Of a stretch of 64,000 bases of DNA, positions 53,400 through 61,741 are shown piece after piece; positions within the stretch are counted from its first letter, which is position 1; each line of letters opens with the position of its first letter. Source of the stretch: W0P28-013 sp964570565. Its GTDB lineage: Bacteria > Bacteroidota > Bacteroidia > Bacteroidales > Paludibacteraceae. Location of the stretch: NCBI GenBank assembly GCA_964570565.1, contig CAZMYT010000002.1, positions 186,001-250,000 on the forward strand, read 5' to 3'. The translations under genes were made by a program, and so were the position numbers. The notes under the pieces were generated by a model, which saw only the letters and a program-made list of their open reading frames with translations, was not told the origin of the DNA and did no database searches.

Positions 53400-54617
53400 A
53401 TGCAATTAACAACGACAGAAATTTACGAAGAACGCGCTGTGCTCGTCGGTTTGATTACCGCTTCACAGAATGAACAAAAGTCGAAAGAATACCTCGACGA
53501 GTTAGCTTTTTTGACCGAAACTTCAGGAGCTACTCCTGTGAAACGTTTTTCACAACGTTTGGACTATCCGAATCCGCGTACGTTTGTGGGCGAGGGCAAA
53601 TTGGCTGAAATCAAGCAGTTCTTGACCGAAAATCCAGAAGTTGGCATGGTTATTTTCGACGATGAACTGTCGCCTAAACAATTGCGCAATATCGAAAAAG
53701 AGTTGGAGGTAAAAATTCTTGATAGAACGATTCTTATTCTTGATATTTTTGCAAAACGTGCCCAAACGGCGCATGCTAAAATTCAAGTGGAATTGGCGCA
53801 ATGCCAATATATGTTGCCACGCTTAACACGCTTGTGGACTCACTTGGAGCGTCAGCGAGGCGGTATTGGTATGCGTGGTCCTGGTGAAACGCAGATTGAA
53901 ACCGACCGTCGTATTATCTTGACCAAAATTGCGCTGCTCAAAGAAGAGTTGAAAAGCATTGATAAACAAAAAGCGATACAACGTAAAAACCGTGGTAAAA
54001 TGGTGCGCGTAGCATTGGTGGGTTATACCAATGTGGGTAAATCGACTTTGATGAATTTGATGAGTAAAAGTGAGGTTTTTGCGGAAAATAAATTGTTTGC
54101 CACGCTCGATACGACTGTTCGTAAAGTGATTATTGATAATTTACCATTTTTATTGACGGACACCGTTGGTTTTATTCGTAAGTTGCCTACGCATCTTATC
54201 GAGTCGTTTAAATCGACTTTGGACGAAGTGCGCGAAGCCGATTTATTGGTGCATATTGTCGATATTTCACATCCAAATTTTGAGGATCAATACGACGTGG
54301 TAAATTCCACATTGGCTGAGATTAACAAAGACTCGAAGCCTACTATTTTGGTATTCAATAAAATAGATGCGTTTACTTATACGCCTAAGGACGACGATGA
54401 TTTATCGCCTAAATTACGCGAAAACTATAGCCTGGAAGAGCTTCAAAAAAGCTGGATGGCCAAACTCAATGGCGATTGTATTTTCATTTCGGCACGCGAC
54501 AAAGACAATACTGACGCGCTGAAAACGTTGTTGTATGAAAAGGTGAAACAAATTCATATTACCCGTTTCCCTTATAATGATTTTTTGTTTCAGAAGTTTG
54601 ATGAAGAAGATTTTTAA
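53400..54617 (+). CDS. hflX: Ribosome-associated GTPase HflX
   Basis: About 405 residues from the ATG at 53400; a longer frame upstream is a shadow across the PspC gene. The N-terminal domain has GGRGMRGPGETQ-like GGIGMRGPGETQIETDRR, then the G domain: G1 GYTNVGKST, G3 DTVGFI, G4 NKID. It binds and splits stalled ribosomes and can act as an RNA helicase. It overlaps the DUF3078 gene by 17 bases. Confidence 0.95.
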   Translation: MQLTTTEIYEERAVLVGLITASQNEQKSKEYLDELAFLTETSGATPVKRFSQRLDYPNPRTFVGEGKLAEIKQFLTENPEVGMVIFDDELSPKQLRNIEKELEVKILDRTILILDIFAKRAQTAHAKIQVELAQCQYMLPRLTRLWTHLERQRGGIGMRGPGETQIETDRRIILTKIALLKEELKSIDKQKAIQRKNRGKMVRVALVGYTNVGKSTLMNLMSKSEVFAENKLFATLDTTVRKVIIDNLPFLLTDTVGFIRKLPTHLIESFKSTLDEVREADLLVHIVDISHPNFEDQYDVVNSTLAEINKDSKPTILVFNKIDAFTYTPKDDDDLSPKLRENYSLEELQKSWMAKLNGDCIFISARDKDNTDALKTLLYEKVKQIHITRFPYNDFLFQKFDEEDF

Positions 54618-56103
54618 TGTTATTGTTGGATTAGTTTTTTGTGGCTTTATCTTTGCCAATCCAGTAGATTCTACCCAAGTGATTACCACCGACGATGTGG
54701 AACATTGGCTGCAAGAATATGCTGGAGCCGACACGACCGTTACCGATACGTTGGTGGTAGAAGCTGTCCACGATACCATGGCGTTGAAACCAGCTGTGCC
54801 GCTTGTTGTGTTTAAACCGTTGGCGCCACTTCCTAAGCCAGAGCCAACTCCCAAAGTACAAGTAGCATCCAAACCCGTTATAAGACTGATGAAACCAACA
54901 CAGACTAGACCCATAAAACGGGTAGAGTGGTTGGATACGATTCCTATCAAAGTAGCTGATTTTATCTCTAAAGAAGATTCGCTTCAAATTCGTCGTGATG
55001 CTTTGGAAAGAGTGCACTATAATCCTTTATTTATGGATGAATGGGTATTTTCGACTGCCGCCAAAACAGACAAAACGCCCGAAACGGAGGTCGAAATCAT
55101 CGCTTCGTTGCGACAAGGCGCACAAGCCGAATTGTTTAAACAAGATCCAGCTATTTACGCTTATCACGAATCGCAATTACCCAATATTGCTGAAATTATC
55201 AATCGGAGAATTGATACCTCGCCAAACGAACAAATCAAAGTTGACCGTATTGCACGTAATACGTCAGAACCCATAAATACATTTAAATTGGCTGTCAGTC
55301 CTTGGGTATATAATGCTGATTTGCAAGCGCAACTGTCACAAAATTATATTTCTGATAATTGGTATACGGGTGGTGAAAGTAATCTCACAACCTATTTCTT
55401 TATCAAAGGAAATTTGAATTATAATAATAAGAAGAACTTGCAATGGGACAACCAGTTAAATGCTAAATTTAGTTTTAATACCGCTGGTTCTGATACGTTG
55501 CGTTTGTTTCGTACCAACGATGATTTGGTAAAACTCACCTCCAAATTAGGTCTGCGTATTACTAATACAAAACGCTTTTACTATACGGGCGAAGCCGAAT
55601 TTTCCACGCCGTTATTTAATACGTATGTCACCAATAGTTATCAGCGAGTAGCTGGTCCGTTTTCGCCCATTCGTTTCTACATGTCGCTTGGTGTGGATTA
55701 CAAACACGATAATTTATCGGTGTTTGTGTCGCCGTTGTCGTATAAAATGATTTATGTGTCTGATACTACTACGCGACCAGGTGTGTCGGTAAGTATAGCC
55801 GATAAAGTGGGTATTGATCCTGGACGAAAAATAATGAATGAGCTTGGTAGCAAGGTGAAAGTGAAGTGGGAGTATGCCCTATCAAAAGAGATTAAGATGG
55901 AAACGAACTTTTCGCTTTATACCAACTATAAAGGTGTGGAAGCCGATTGGGAGATTATTGGTAATTTTATCATCAATCGTTTTATGTCGGCGCGCGTGGC
56001 ACTTAATCCACGTTTCGATTCTACTATTACGTTGCCCGATGATGAAAAGCCTAAATTACAATTTAAGGAGCTGATTAGTGTTGGTTTCCGTTATAAATTG
56101 TAA
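54601..56103 (+). CDS. DUF3078-type outer-membrane barrel protein
   Basis: About 500 residues from the ATG at 54601. A signal peptide is followed by a Pro-rich low-complexity linker (about 55-100, PKPEPTPK) and a long set of strands in the C-terminal half: YISDNWYTGGESNLTTYFFIKGN is the DUF3078 hallmark, and the end closes as a barrel (ISVGFRYKL). A role in the outer membrane is likely; the substrate is unknown. Its 3' end overlaps the converging folK by 29 bases. Confidence 0.82.
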   Translation: MKKIFNVIVGLVFCGFIFANPVDSTQVITTDDVEHWLQEYAGADTTVTDTLVVEAVHDTMALKPAVPLVVFKPLAPLPKPEPTPKVQVASKPVIRLMKPTQTRPIKRVEWLDTIPIKVADFISKEDSLQIRRDALERVHYNPLFMDEWVFSTAAKTDKTPETEVEIIASLRQGAQAELFKQDPAIYAYHESQLPNIAEIINRRIDTSPNEQIKVDRIARNTSEPINTFKLAVSPWVYNADLQAQLSQNYISDNWYTGGESNLTTYFFIKGNLNYNNKKNLQWDNQLNAKFSFNTAGSDTLRLFRTNDDLVKLTSKLGLRITNTKRFYYTGEAEFSTPLFNTYVTNSYQRVAGPFSPIRFYMSLGVDYKHDNLSVFVSPLSYKMIYVSDTTTRPGVSVSIADKVGIDPGRKIMNELGSKVKVKWEYALSKEIKMETNFSLYTNYKGVEADWEIIGNFIINRFMSARVALNPRFDSTITLPDDEKPKLQFKELISVGFRYKL

Positions 56104-56563
56104 GGTCATCACTGAGCTCTTGGGCGCTTTTATGTAAAATGGGGTGTTCCCATGTTGACCATATCTCGCACAGTGGAGTCAATACAAAAGCGCGTTTGTG
56201 CATCTGTGGATGAGGTAACTGCAACTGGATTGTTTCTACAATTTGCCCGTCATAATCAATCAAATCAATATCGATAATGCGATCGGCATAGTTGCCATGT
56301 TCGGATTTGGTGACGCGTCCCAACGCTTTTTCTATCTGTTGTGTTTCAGCTAAAATAGCTTCGGCTGATAGCGCACCTTTTACGATAATCACTTGATTGA
56401 CAAACGTATGTTCTGACACAAATCCCCACGGTTCTGTTTCTAGTACGCTTGATTGTGCCATCACTTGTCCAATGTGACTGGCGATGAGTTCAATCGCTCG
56501 CAGGAGATTGGCTCGTCCGTCGCCAAGATTACTGCCAAGTGCTAGAATACAGGTGTGTGTCAT
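56075..56563 (-). CDS. folK: 2-amino-4-hydroxy-6-hydroxymethyldihydropteridine pyrophosphokinase
   Basis: A 162-residue folate-pathway kinase, from the ATG at 56563; the open frame extends to 56716 but the added residues do not fit the family. It begins CILALGSNLGDGRANL and has TEPWGF, QQIEKALGR, DIDLIDYDG and PHPQMHKRAFVL, all HPPK signatures, with the Asp pair of DIDLID binding Mg-ATP. It makes dihydropterin pyrophosphate. It overlaps the DUF3078 gene tail-to-tail by 29 bases. Confidence 0.95.
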   Translation of the reverse strand: MTHTCILALGSNLGDGRANLLRAIELIASHIGQVMAQSSVLETEPWGFVSEHTFVNQVIIVKGALSAEAILAETQQIEKALGRVTKSEHGNYADRIIDIDLIDYDGQIVETIQLQLPHPQMHKRAFVLTPLCEIWSTWEHPILHKSAQELSDDLTIYNGNQH

Positions 56564-56580
56564 AAAACTGCTAGATACTA

Positions 56581-56612
56581 AAAACCTTCCAAGTGAATGC
56601 TTGGAAGGTTTT
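56581..56612 (-). terminator. Intrinsic terminator after gcvH
   Basis: A perfect 13-bp stem, AAAACCTTCCAAG with CTTGGAAGGTTTT, around a 6-base loop; on the minus strand it continues into TTTTTAG. It lies 19 bases past the gcvH stop. Confidence 0.85.
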
Positions 56613-56631
56613 ATTATTTTTGGTGATTGTA

Positions 56632-57009
56632 TTAACCGATTAACGCTTCGTAAGCTGCTGCATCTAATAACGTATCGAGTTCTGCCAAATCGTTGATAGC
56701 GACTTTTATCATCCAACCATCACCATATGGGTCGTTGTTCACTAATTCGGGATGATCTTCGAGTGCGGCATTCATTTCCAAAATTTCGCCCGACATTGGC
56801 ATAAATAGGTCAGATACGGTTTTTACAGCTTCCACTGAACCAAATGTAGCGTTTTCAGCCAACGATTCGCCTACGGTTTCAATCTCTACAAATACAATTT
56901 CGCCTAATTCGCCTTGTGCATAGTCGGTAATGCCTACATAGGCTACTTCGCCTTCTACACGAATCCATTCGTGTTCTTTGGTATACTTCAAATTACTTGG
57001 AATATTCAT
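56632..57009 (-). CDS. gcvH: Glycine cleavage system H protein
   Basis: A 125-residue lipoyl carrier that shuttles the aminomethyl group between the P and T proteins. The lipoylated residue is Lys63 in GSVEAVKTVSDL, and the start KYTKEHEWIRVEG is typical. No gcvP or gcvT is nearby. Its lipoamide would be reoxidised by a dihydrolipoyl dehydrogenase such as the one at 17.2-18.5 kb. A TATCTTTG -7-like box is at 57054-57047. Confidence 0.95.
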   Translation of the reverse strand: MNIPSNLKYTKEHEWIRVEGEVAYVGITDYAQGELGEIVFVEIETVGESLAENATFGSVEAVKTVSDLFMPMSGEILEMNAALEDHPELVNNDPYGDGWMIKVAINDLAELDTLLDAAAYEALIG

Positions 57010-57099
57010 GTTTATTAGTTTTAATGAATAAGGTTATTTACTGTGACAAAGATAACGTTATTTTTTCGATTGTTGAAATGCTAATGCTTCTTTTTCTCT

Positions 57100-58299
57100 T
57101 TAAATAGTGCGTCCAGGATATACTTCGAGTGCTTTTTTGAGCACCAAAAGTGCTTGTCGCAAGTCTTCTTTTTCTAACACGTAAGCAATACGTACTTCTT
57201 GGCGTCCATGTTCGGGTGATGTGTAAAAACCTGATGCTGGTGCCATCATTACGGTTTGTCCTTCGTATTCGAAATCAGAAAGTAACCACGCACAGAATTT
57301 ATCGGAATCGTCGATTGGTAAACGTGCTACGGTGTAGAAAGCGCCCATAGGAATTGGTGAATATACGCCTGGAATACGATTTAAACCATCAATCAAGAAT
57401 TTACGACGTTCTACATATTCATTGTACATATCCAATAAATACTCTTCTGGTACATCAATGGAGGCTTCAGCAACAATCTGTCCGATGAGTGGTGGGCTTA
57501 ATCGTGCTTGACAAAATTTCATCACACTTTCGTGAATCGTTTTGTTTTTGCAAACCAATGCACCAATACGAATACCGCATTCGCTGTAACGCTTTGATAC
57601 AGAGTCAATCAAAATAATATTTTTTTCGATGCCATCTAAGTGGAACGCTGAAATATAAGGAGCGCCTGTGTAGCAAAATTCGCGATAAACTTCATCCGAG
57701 AAAAGGAACAAATCATATTTTTTTACCAAATCACGAATTTGGTTCATCTCTTTGCGCGTATACAAATAACCGGTTGGATTGTTTGGGTTGCAAATAAGAA
57801 TACCTTTAGTTTTAGGCGTTATCAGTTTTTCAAATTCTTTGATTGGTGGTAAAGCAAATCCTTCTTCGATGGTAGAAACTACGGGACGAACTACGGCACC
57901 TGCTGCGATGGCAAAGGCTGTGTAATTAGCGTATGCAGGTTCTGGCACAATGATTTCGTCGCCTGGATCAAGACAGCTCATAAAGGCAAATTGCACTGCT
58001 TCCGAACCGCCTGTGGTGATAATAATATCTTCGATGCTTAAATCGATATTGAATTTACTGTAGTAATTCAACATCTTCATACGCAGGCTTTTGAAACCGT
58101 CGCTCGGGCTGTATTCCAAAATGGTGCGGTCGATATTTTTCAACGTGTCGAGCGCCACTTGAGGTGTTTTCAAGTCGGGCTGACCGATGTTTAAGTGAAA
58201 TACTTTCACACCACGTGCTTTGGCTTTATCCGCCAATGGAGCAAGTTTTCTAATAGGCGATTGTGGCATCAAGAGGCCACGTTGCGAAGGTTTTGGCAT
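57100..58299 (-). CDS. Class I/II PLP-dependent aminotransferase (AspAT-like)
   Basis: A 399-residue aminotransferase of fold type I. PLP Lys236 in SVSKRYSECGIRIG, the NPNNPTGYLY signature near 171-180, an Asp in SDEVYREF and the C-terminal RIAYVLE with the carboxylate Arg are present. It resembles aspartate aminotransferase and related enzymes; the exact amino donor is unknown. It is the last gene of the murF-Rieske-aminotransferase operon. Confidence 0.88.
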   Translation of the reverse strand: MPKPSQRGLLMPQSPIRKLAPLADKAKARGVKVFHLNIGQPDLKTPQVALDTLKNIDRTILEYSPSDGFKSLRMKMLNYYSKFNIDLSIEDIIITTGGSEAVQFAFMSCLDPGDEIIVPEPAYANYTAFAIAAGAVVRPVVSTIEEGFALPPIKEFEKLITPKTKGILICNPNNPTGYLYTRKEMNQIRDLVKKYDLFLFSDEVYREFCYTGAPYISAFHLDGIEKNIILIDSVSKRYSECGIRIGALVCKNKTIHESVMKFCQARLSPPLIGQIVAEASIDVPEEYLLDMYNEYVERRKFLIDGLNRIPGVYSPIPMGAFYTVARLPIDDSDKFCAWLLSDFEYEGQTVMMAPASGFYTSPEHGRQEVRIAYVLEKEDLRQALLVLKKALEVYPGRTI

Positions 58300-58310
58300 A
58301 AGCTCTGTTT

Positions 58311-58745
58311 TTATGGATAAACTCTTAATTTGTCACCCGAAATAGCTACATGATACTGTTTCATAGGATAGCGCGCTGGACCTTTTACTGGAAATCCTTG
58401 GCTGTAACCTACGTCAAATGTCGATCCACATTTGGGACAAACAGCTTGCCCTGCCATGTTTACCGACACGCGTGTATTGCGGTCTATTTCATGTGGACAG
58501 GCCATATCGAAGGCGACAAATTGGTCGTCGAAATTATGAAAAATAACGATACCGCCAAAGCCCAAATATTGATAAGGTCGAGAGGCCGATGTGAATTCGG
58601 CTACGCCACCAATAGCGTTGAGTTCTGGAGCATCTTGCAAAATATTAATTTCCAATGATACCGCGTAACTTGGTATGGGCGAAACTGCATTATTGGTGCA
58701 GGCGGCCAAGCTCGTTATGAGTAGTAGAATAATGATTCTGTTCAT
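58311..58745 (-). CDS. Rieske-like lipoprotein with CxH...CxxC ligand pattern
   Basis: A 144-residue protein with a lipobox, SLAAC, so Cys16 is likely lipidated after signal-peptide cleavage. The body resembles a Rieske fold. The first ligand pair is Cys83-x-His85 (ACPHEI). The second, normally Cys-x2-His, here is Cys103-x2-Cys106 (VCPKCGSTF), giving three Cys and one His. The KGPARYPMKQYHV segment is the usual Rieske ending. Such a [2Fe-2S] ligand set is closer to mitoNEET chemistry than to Rieske. It lies 11 and 20 bases from its neighbours; its partner is unknown. Confidence 0.75.
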   Translation of the reverse strand: MNRIIILLLITSLAACTNNAVSPIPSYAVSLEINILQDAPELNAIGGVAEFTSASRPYQYLGFGGIVIFHNFDDQFVAFDMACPHEIDRNTRVSVNMAGQAVCPKCGSTFDVGYSQGFPVKGPARYPMKQYHVAISGDKLRVYP

Positions 58746-58765
58746 TGGAAATACTTATGTTCAAA

Positions 58766-60061
58766 TTATAACAACGGCACCAATTTGGTTAACCCAATAC
58801 CATTGGAACCTTTGATTAATAACGTTTTGTTGTTTAGCGGGTGTTGTTCTAAATAGGACATCAACGCTGCAGTGTTTTCAAACTGTTGAAATTGGTCGGC
58901 CACTGCTCCAAATTGTTTGCCGACTAAATAAACCGATTCAAACTGCGCTTGTATCAAATAGTCTACAATGCGACGATGTTCTTCCCCACTTTGTGGGCCT
59001 AATTCAAGCATATCGCCAAGAATAACGCCTTTGGCTGGCAGTTCCATCGCTTTGAAATTTTCCAAAGCAGCCATCATACTCGTTGGGTTGGCGTTGTAGG
59101 CATCTACCACCAAACGGTTGTGTTTGGTTTCTACAAATTGCGAGCGGTTATTTTGTGGTGCGTATGTGCCCAAAGCCTGATTGATAGCGTGAGGCGACAC
59201 GCCAAAATGTAGTCCCACGGTAATGGCCGCTAACATATTTTCGGCATTATAAATACCTACAAAATGCGTGTCGACTGTGTGTGGCGCTTCCCCTTTTTTA
59301 CGCCATTTAATCGAAACAAAAGGTGAACAGGCGGTAACAGAACCCTGTATGTCGGCTTCGCCGTCGATAGCGTAAGTGGTGGTATTTAATTTGTGTGCAA
59401 TGGATTTTAATAACTCATGGTTGGAGTTGATAAAAACCTGCCCATTGTGTTCGCGCAGATAATCGTACAATTCGCCTTTGGTATGCAGCACACCCTCGAG
59501 CGAACCAAATCCTTCGAGGTGAGCTTTGCCCACGTTTGTAATTAAACCACAATCAGGACAAGCAATATTGACCAATGTTTTGATTTCTCCTGGATGATTT
59601 GCACCCATTTCAATCACGGCGATGTCGTGTTCTTTGGTTAATTTCAATAATGTGAGTGGTACTCCAATATGATTATTGAAATTACCTTGCGTGTAAAGTA
59701 CGCGGTATTTTTCGGAAAGTACCGCCGAAACTAACTCTTTGGTAGTGGTTTTTCCGTTCGTACCTGTTATGCCAATAATGGGCGTTCCGAGTGTTTTGCG
59801 GTGTAGTGTGGCTAGTTGCTGCAACGCGGTTAATACATTTTCAACCACTATAAAACGATCATCTACAGCATACGTCTCGTCGTCTACAATGGCGTATTGA
59901 CAGCCTTTGCCGAGTGCTGAAAGTGCAAAATGATTGCCATCGAAACTTTCGCCTTTTAAAGCGAAGAATAGTGAACCTTCAGGACAAACCCGGCTATCGG
60001 TGGTTACCATAGGATGTTGGCAAAACACCTCGTATAATTGGTTGATTGTAAATGGTTTCAT
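58766..60061 (-). CDS. murF: UDP-MurNAc-tripeptide D-alanyl-D-alanine ligase
   Basis: A 431-residue Mur ligase that adds D-Ala-D-Ala to the UDP-MurNAc peptide. It has TDSRVCPEGSLFFALKGE for the N-terminal domain, the ATP loop GITGTNGKTTTKEL, the ligase signatures NFNNHIGVPLTLL and EMGANHPGEI, and DAYNANPTSM in the C-terminal domain. Length is typical. A TACCTTTG -7-like box is at 60089-60082. It heads the operon with the Rieske-like and aminotransferase genes, and lies 98 bases after porX. Confidence 0.95.
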   Translation of the reverse strand: MKPFTINQLYEVFCQHPMVTTDSRVCPEGSLFFALKGESFDGNHFALSALGKGCQYAIVDDETYAVDDRFIVVENVLTALQQLATLHRKTLGTPIIGITGTNGKTTTKELVSAVLSEKYRVLYTQGNFNNHIGVPLTLLKLTKEHDIAVIEMGANHPGEIKTLVNIACPDCGLITNVGKAHLEGFGSLEGVLHTKGELYDYLREHNGQVFINSNHELLKSIAHKLNTTTYAIDGEADIQGSVTACSPFVSIKWRKKGEAPHTVDTHFVGIYNAENMLAAITVGLHFGVSPHAINQALGTYAPQNNRSQFVETKHNRLVVDAYNANPTSMMAALENFKAMELPAKGVILGDMLELGPQSGEEHRRIVDYLIQAQFESVYLVGKQFGAVADQFQQFENTAALMSYLEQHPLNNKTLLIKGSNGIGLTKLVPLL

Positions 60062-60159
60062 CTGATAGTAGTTAGATGCTGCAAAGGTAGTAATTTGTTA
60101 TCAAATGCAGACCGTTTTTTATAACGATTTTTTAACTATTCCCAAACCATTTAATTATA

Positions 60160-61710
60160 TTATTTTGGCTGCATCGTTACCAATGGCACGAGCATCTCTT
60201 CCATAGAAATACCGCCGTGCTGAAACGTATCTTTGTAATAGCCAGCGTAGTAATTGTAGTTGTTGGGGTAAGCAAAAAAATCTTCTTGCGTGGCAAATAC
60301 GTAAGCCGAACTCACATTAGGGCTTGGCAAGCCAAATTTGGCTGGTTGTAGCATTTCAAATACCTCTTTTTTGTTATAACTGAGCATTTTGCCCACTTTG
60401 TAACGTAAATTGGTGTTGGTGTTTTTATCGCCTAACACTTTTATTGGTTTATTGACACGAATGGTTCCGTGGTCGGTGGTGACTACCACTTTATAGCCTT
60501 GCTGCGCCAGTTCTTTAAACAGATTGAACGTGCTGGAGTGGCGAAACCACGATAGCGTGAGCGAACGATACGCCGATTCAGTGTTTGCTAATTCGCGCAT
60601 CATTTTGCTTTCGGTTCGTGCATGCGAGAGCATATCTACAAAATTGAGCACACATACATTCAGTGGATTTTCTCTGAGTGCTTTGAGCTGTTCTACCAGC
60701 TTTTCGCCATACTGCGTATTGTTTACTTTGTGGTACGAAAATGGTATTTTTCGACGAAAACGGTCCAATTGCGTTTGAATCAAAGCCTCTTCGTTCATGT
60801 TTTTACCTTCTTCGTCTTCCTCTTCCACCCACAAATCGGGATAAAGTTCTTTAATTTGCAACGGCATTAAACCTGAAAAAATGGCGTTACGGGCGTATTG
60901 TGTGGCGGTTGGCAGAATGGTACAATAGAGTTCCTCCTGCTCCATGGTGTAAAATTCGCCCAACAGTTCTTTAATCACCTGCCATTGGTCGAGTCGGAAA
61001 TTATCGATAACCACAAAAAAGACTTTTTCGCCTTGATCTAATAACGGGAAAATACGCTTTTTGAAAATATCGGGACTCATTAATGGACGTTCCTCGGCAT
61101 GTTCGAACCAAAGCGGATAATTCTGGCGAATATATTTGGCAAAAATGCCATTAGCTTCTGTTTTTTGAGCAGCCAACATTTCGTGCATACCCGTTTCGGT
61201 GTCATTCAATTCAAGTTCCCAGTAAACCAGTTTTTTATAGAGTTCTTTCCAGGCGTCGAACGAGAGTGAATCGCTCATCTGCATCCCAATTTGCATAAAT
61301 TCTGCCCGGTAATTGGACGACACTTGTTCGGCAATAATCTCTTTTTTGTGAATGTGTTTTTTGAGTGCTAGCAGAATTTGGTTCGGATTGACGGGTTTTA
61401 TCAAATAATCGGCAATTTTATTACCAATGGCCATATCCATTATATTTTCCTCTTCGCTTTTGGTAATCATCACCACTGGGACCGAAGGGTCGAGTTGTTT
61501 GATGTGCGTTAAGGTTTCTAAGCCACTTAAACCAGGCATATTTTCGTCCAAAAAAACGATATCGAAGCGTTCTTTTTTACAATGCGTGATGGCATCTTGT
61601 CCGTTGGTGGCGGTTATCACTTCGTAGCCTTTTCCTTCTAAAAAAATGATGTATGGACGGAGTAAGTCCATTTCGTCGTCGGCCCACAGTATGCGTTCTT
61701 TTTTGTTCAT
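60160..61710 (-). CDS. porX: T9SS response regulator PorX, receiver plus PglZ domain
   Basis: A 516-residue two-domain regulator. The receiver (about 1-120) has acidic Asp11/Asp12, phosphoacceptor Asp55 (VFLDENMPG), Thr83 and Lys105 (LIKP). A helical linker leads to a PglZ domain (about 205-516) of the alkaline phosphatase superfamily: VVIDNFR, TILPTAT with catalytic Thr268/270, TTDHGTI and QHGGISMEEML metal-binding residues. In Porphyromonas, PorX works with the kinase PorY and the sigma factor SigP to control T9SS genes, and the PglZ domain is a zinc phosphodiesterase. It follows porW/sprE by 31 bases. Confidence 0.93.
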   Translation of the reverse strand: MNKKERILWADDEMDLLRPYIIFLEGKGYEVITATNGQDAITHCKKERFDIVFLDENMPGLSGLETLTHIKQLDPSVPVVMITKSEEENIMDMAIGNKIADYLIKPVNPNQILLALKKHIHKKEIIAEQVSSNYRAEFMQIGMQMSDSLSFDAWKELYKKLVYWELELNDTETGMHEMLAAQKTEANGIFAKYIRQNYPLWFEHAEERPLMSPDIFKKRIFPLLDQGEKVFFVVIDNFRLDQWQVIKELLGEFYTMEQEELYCTILPTATQYARNAIFSGLMPLQIKELYPDLWVEEEDEEGKNMNEEALIQTQLDRFRRKIPFSYHKVNNTQYGEKLVEQLKALRENPLNVCVLNFVDMLSHARTESKMMRELANTESAYRSLTLSWFRHSSTFNLFKELAQQGYKVVVTTDHGTIRVNKPIKVLGDKNTNTNLRYKVGKMLSYNKKEVFEMLQPAKFGLPSPNVSSAYVFATQEDFFAYPNNYNYYAGYYKDTFQHGGISMEEMLVPLVTMQPK

Positions 61711-61741
61711 AATTTTCTTAGTTTAAGTTCCAAGCTCGTGT

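Noticed and set aside
56564..56716. N-terminal extension of folK
   Set aside because: It covers the gcvH terminator and part of gcvH, and HPPK proteins begin at CILALGSNLG.
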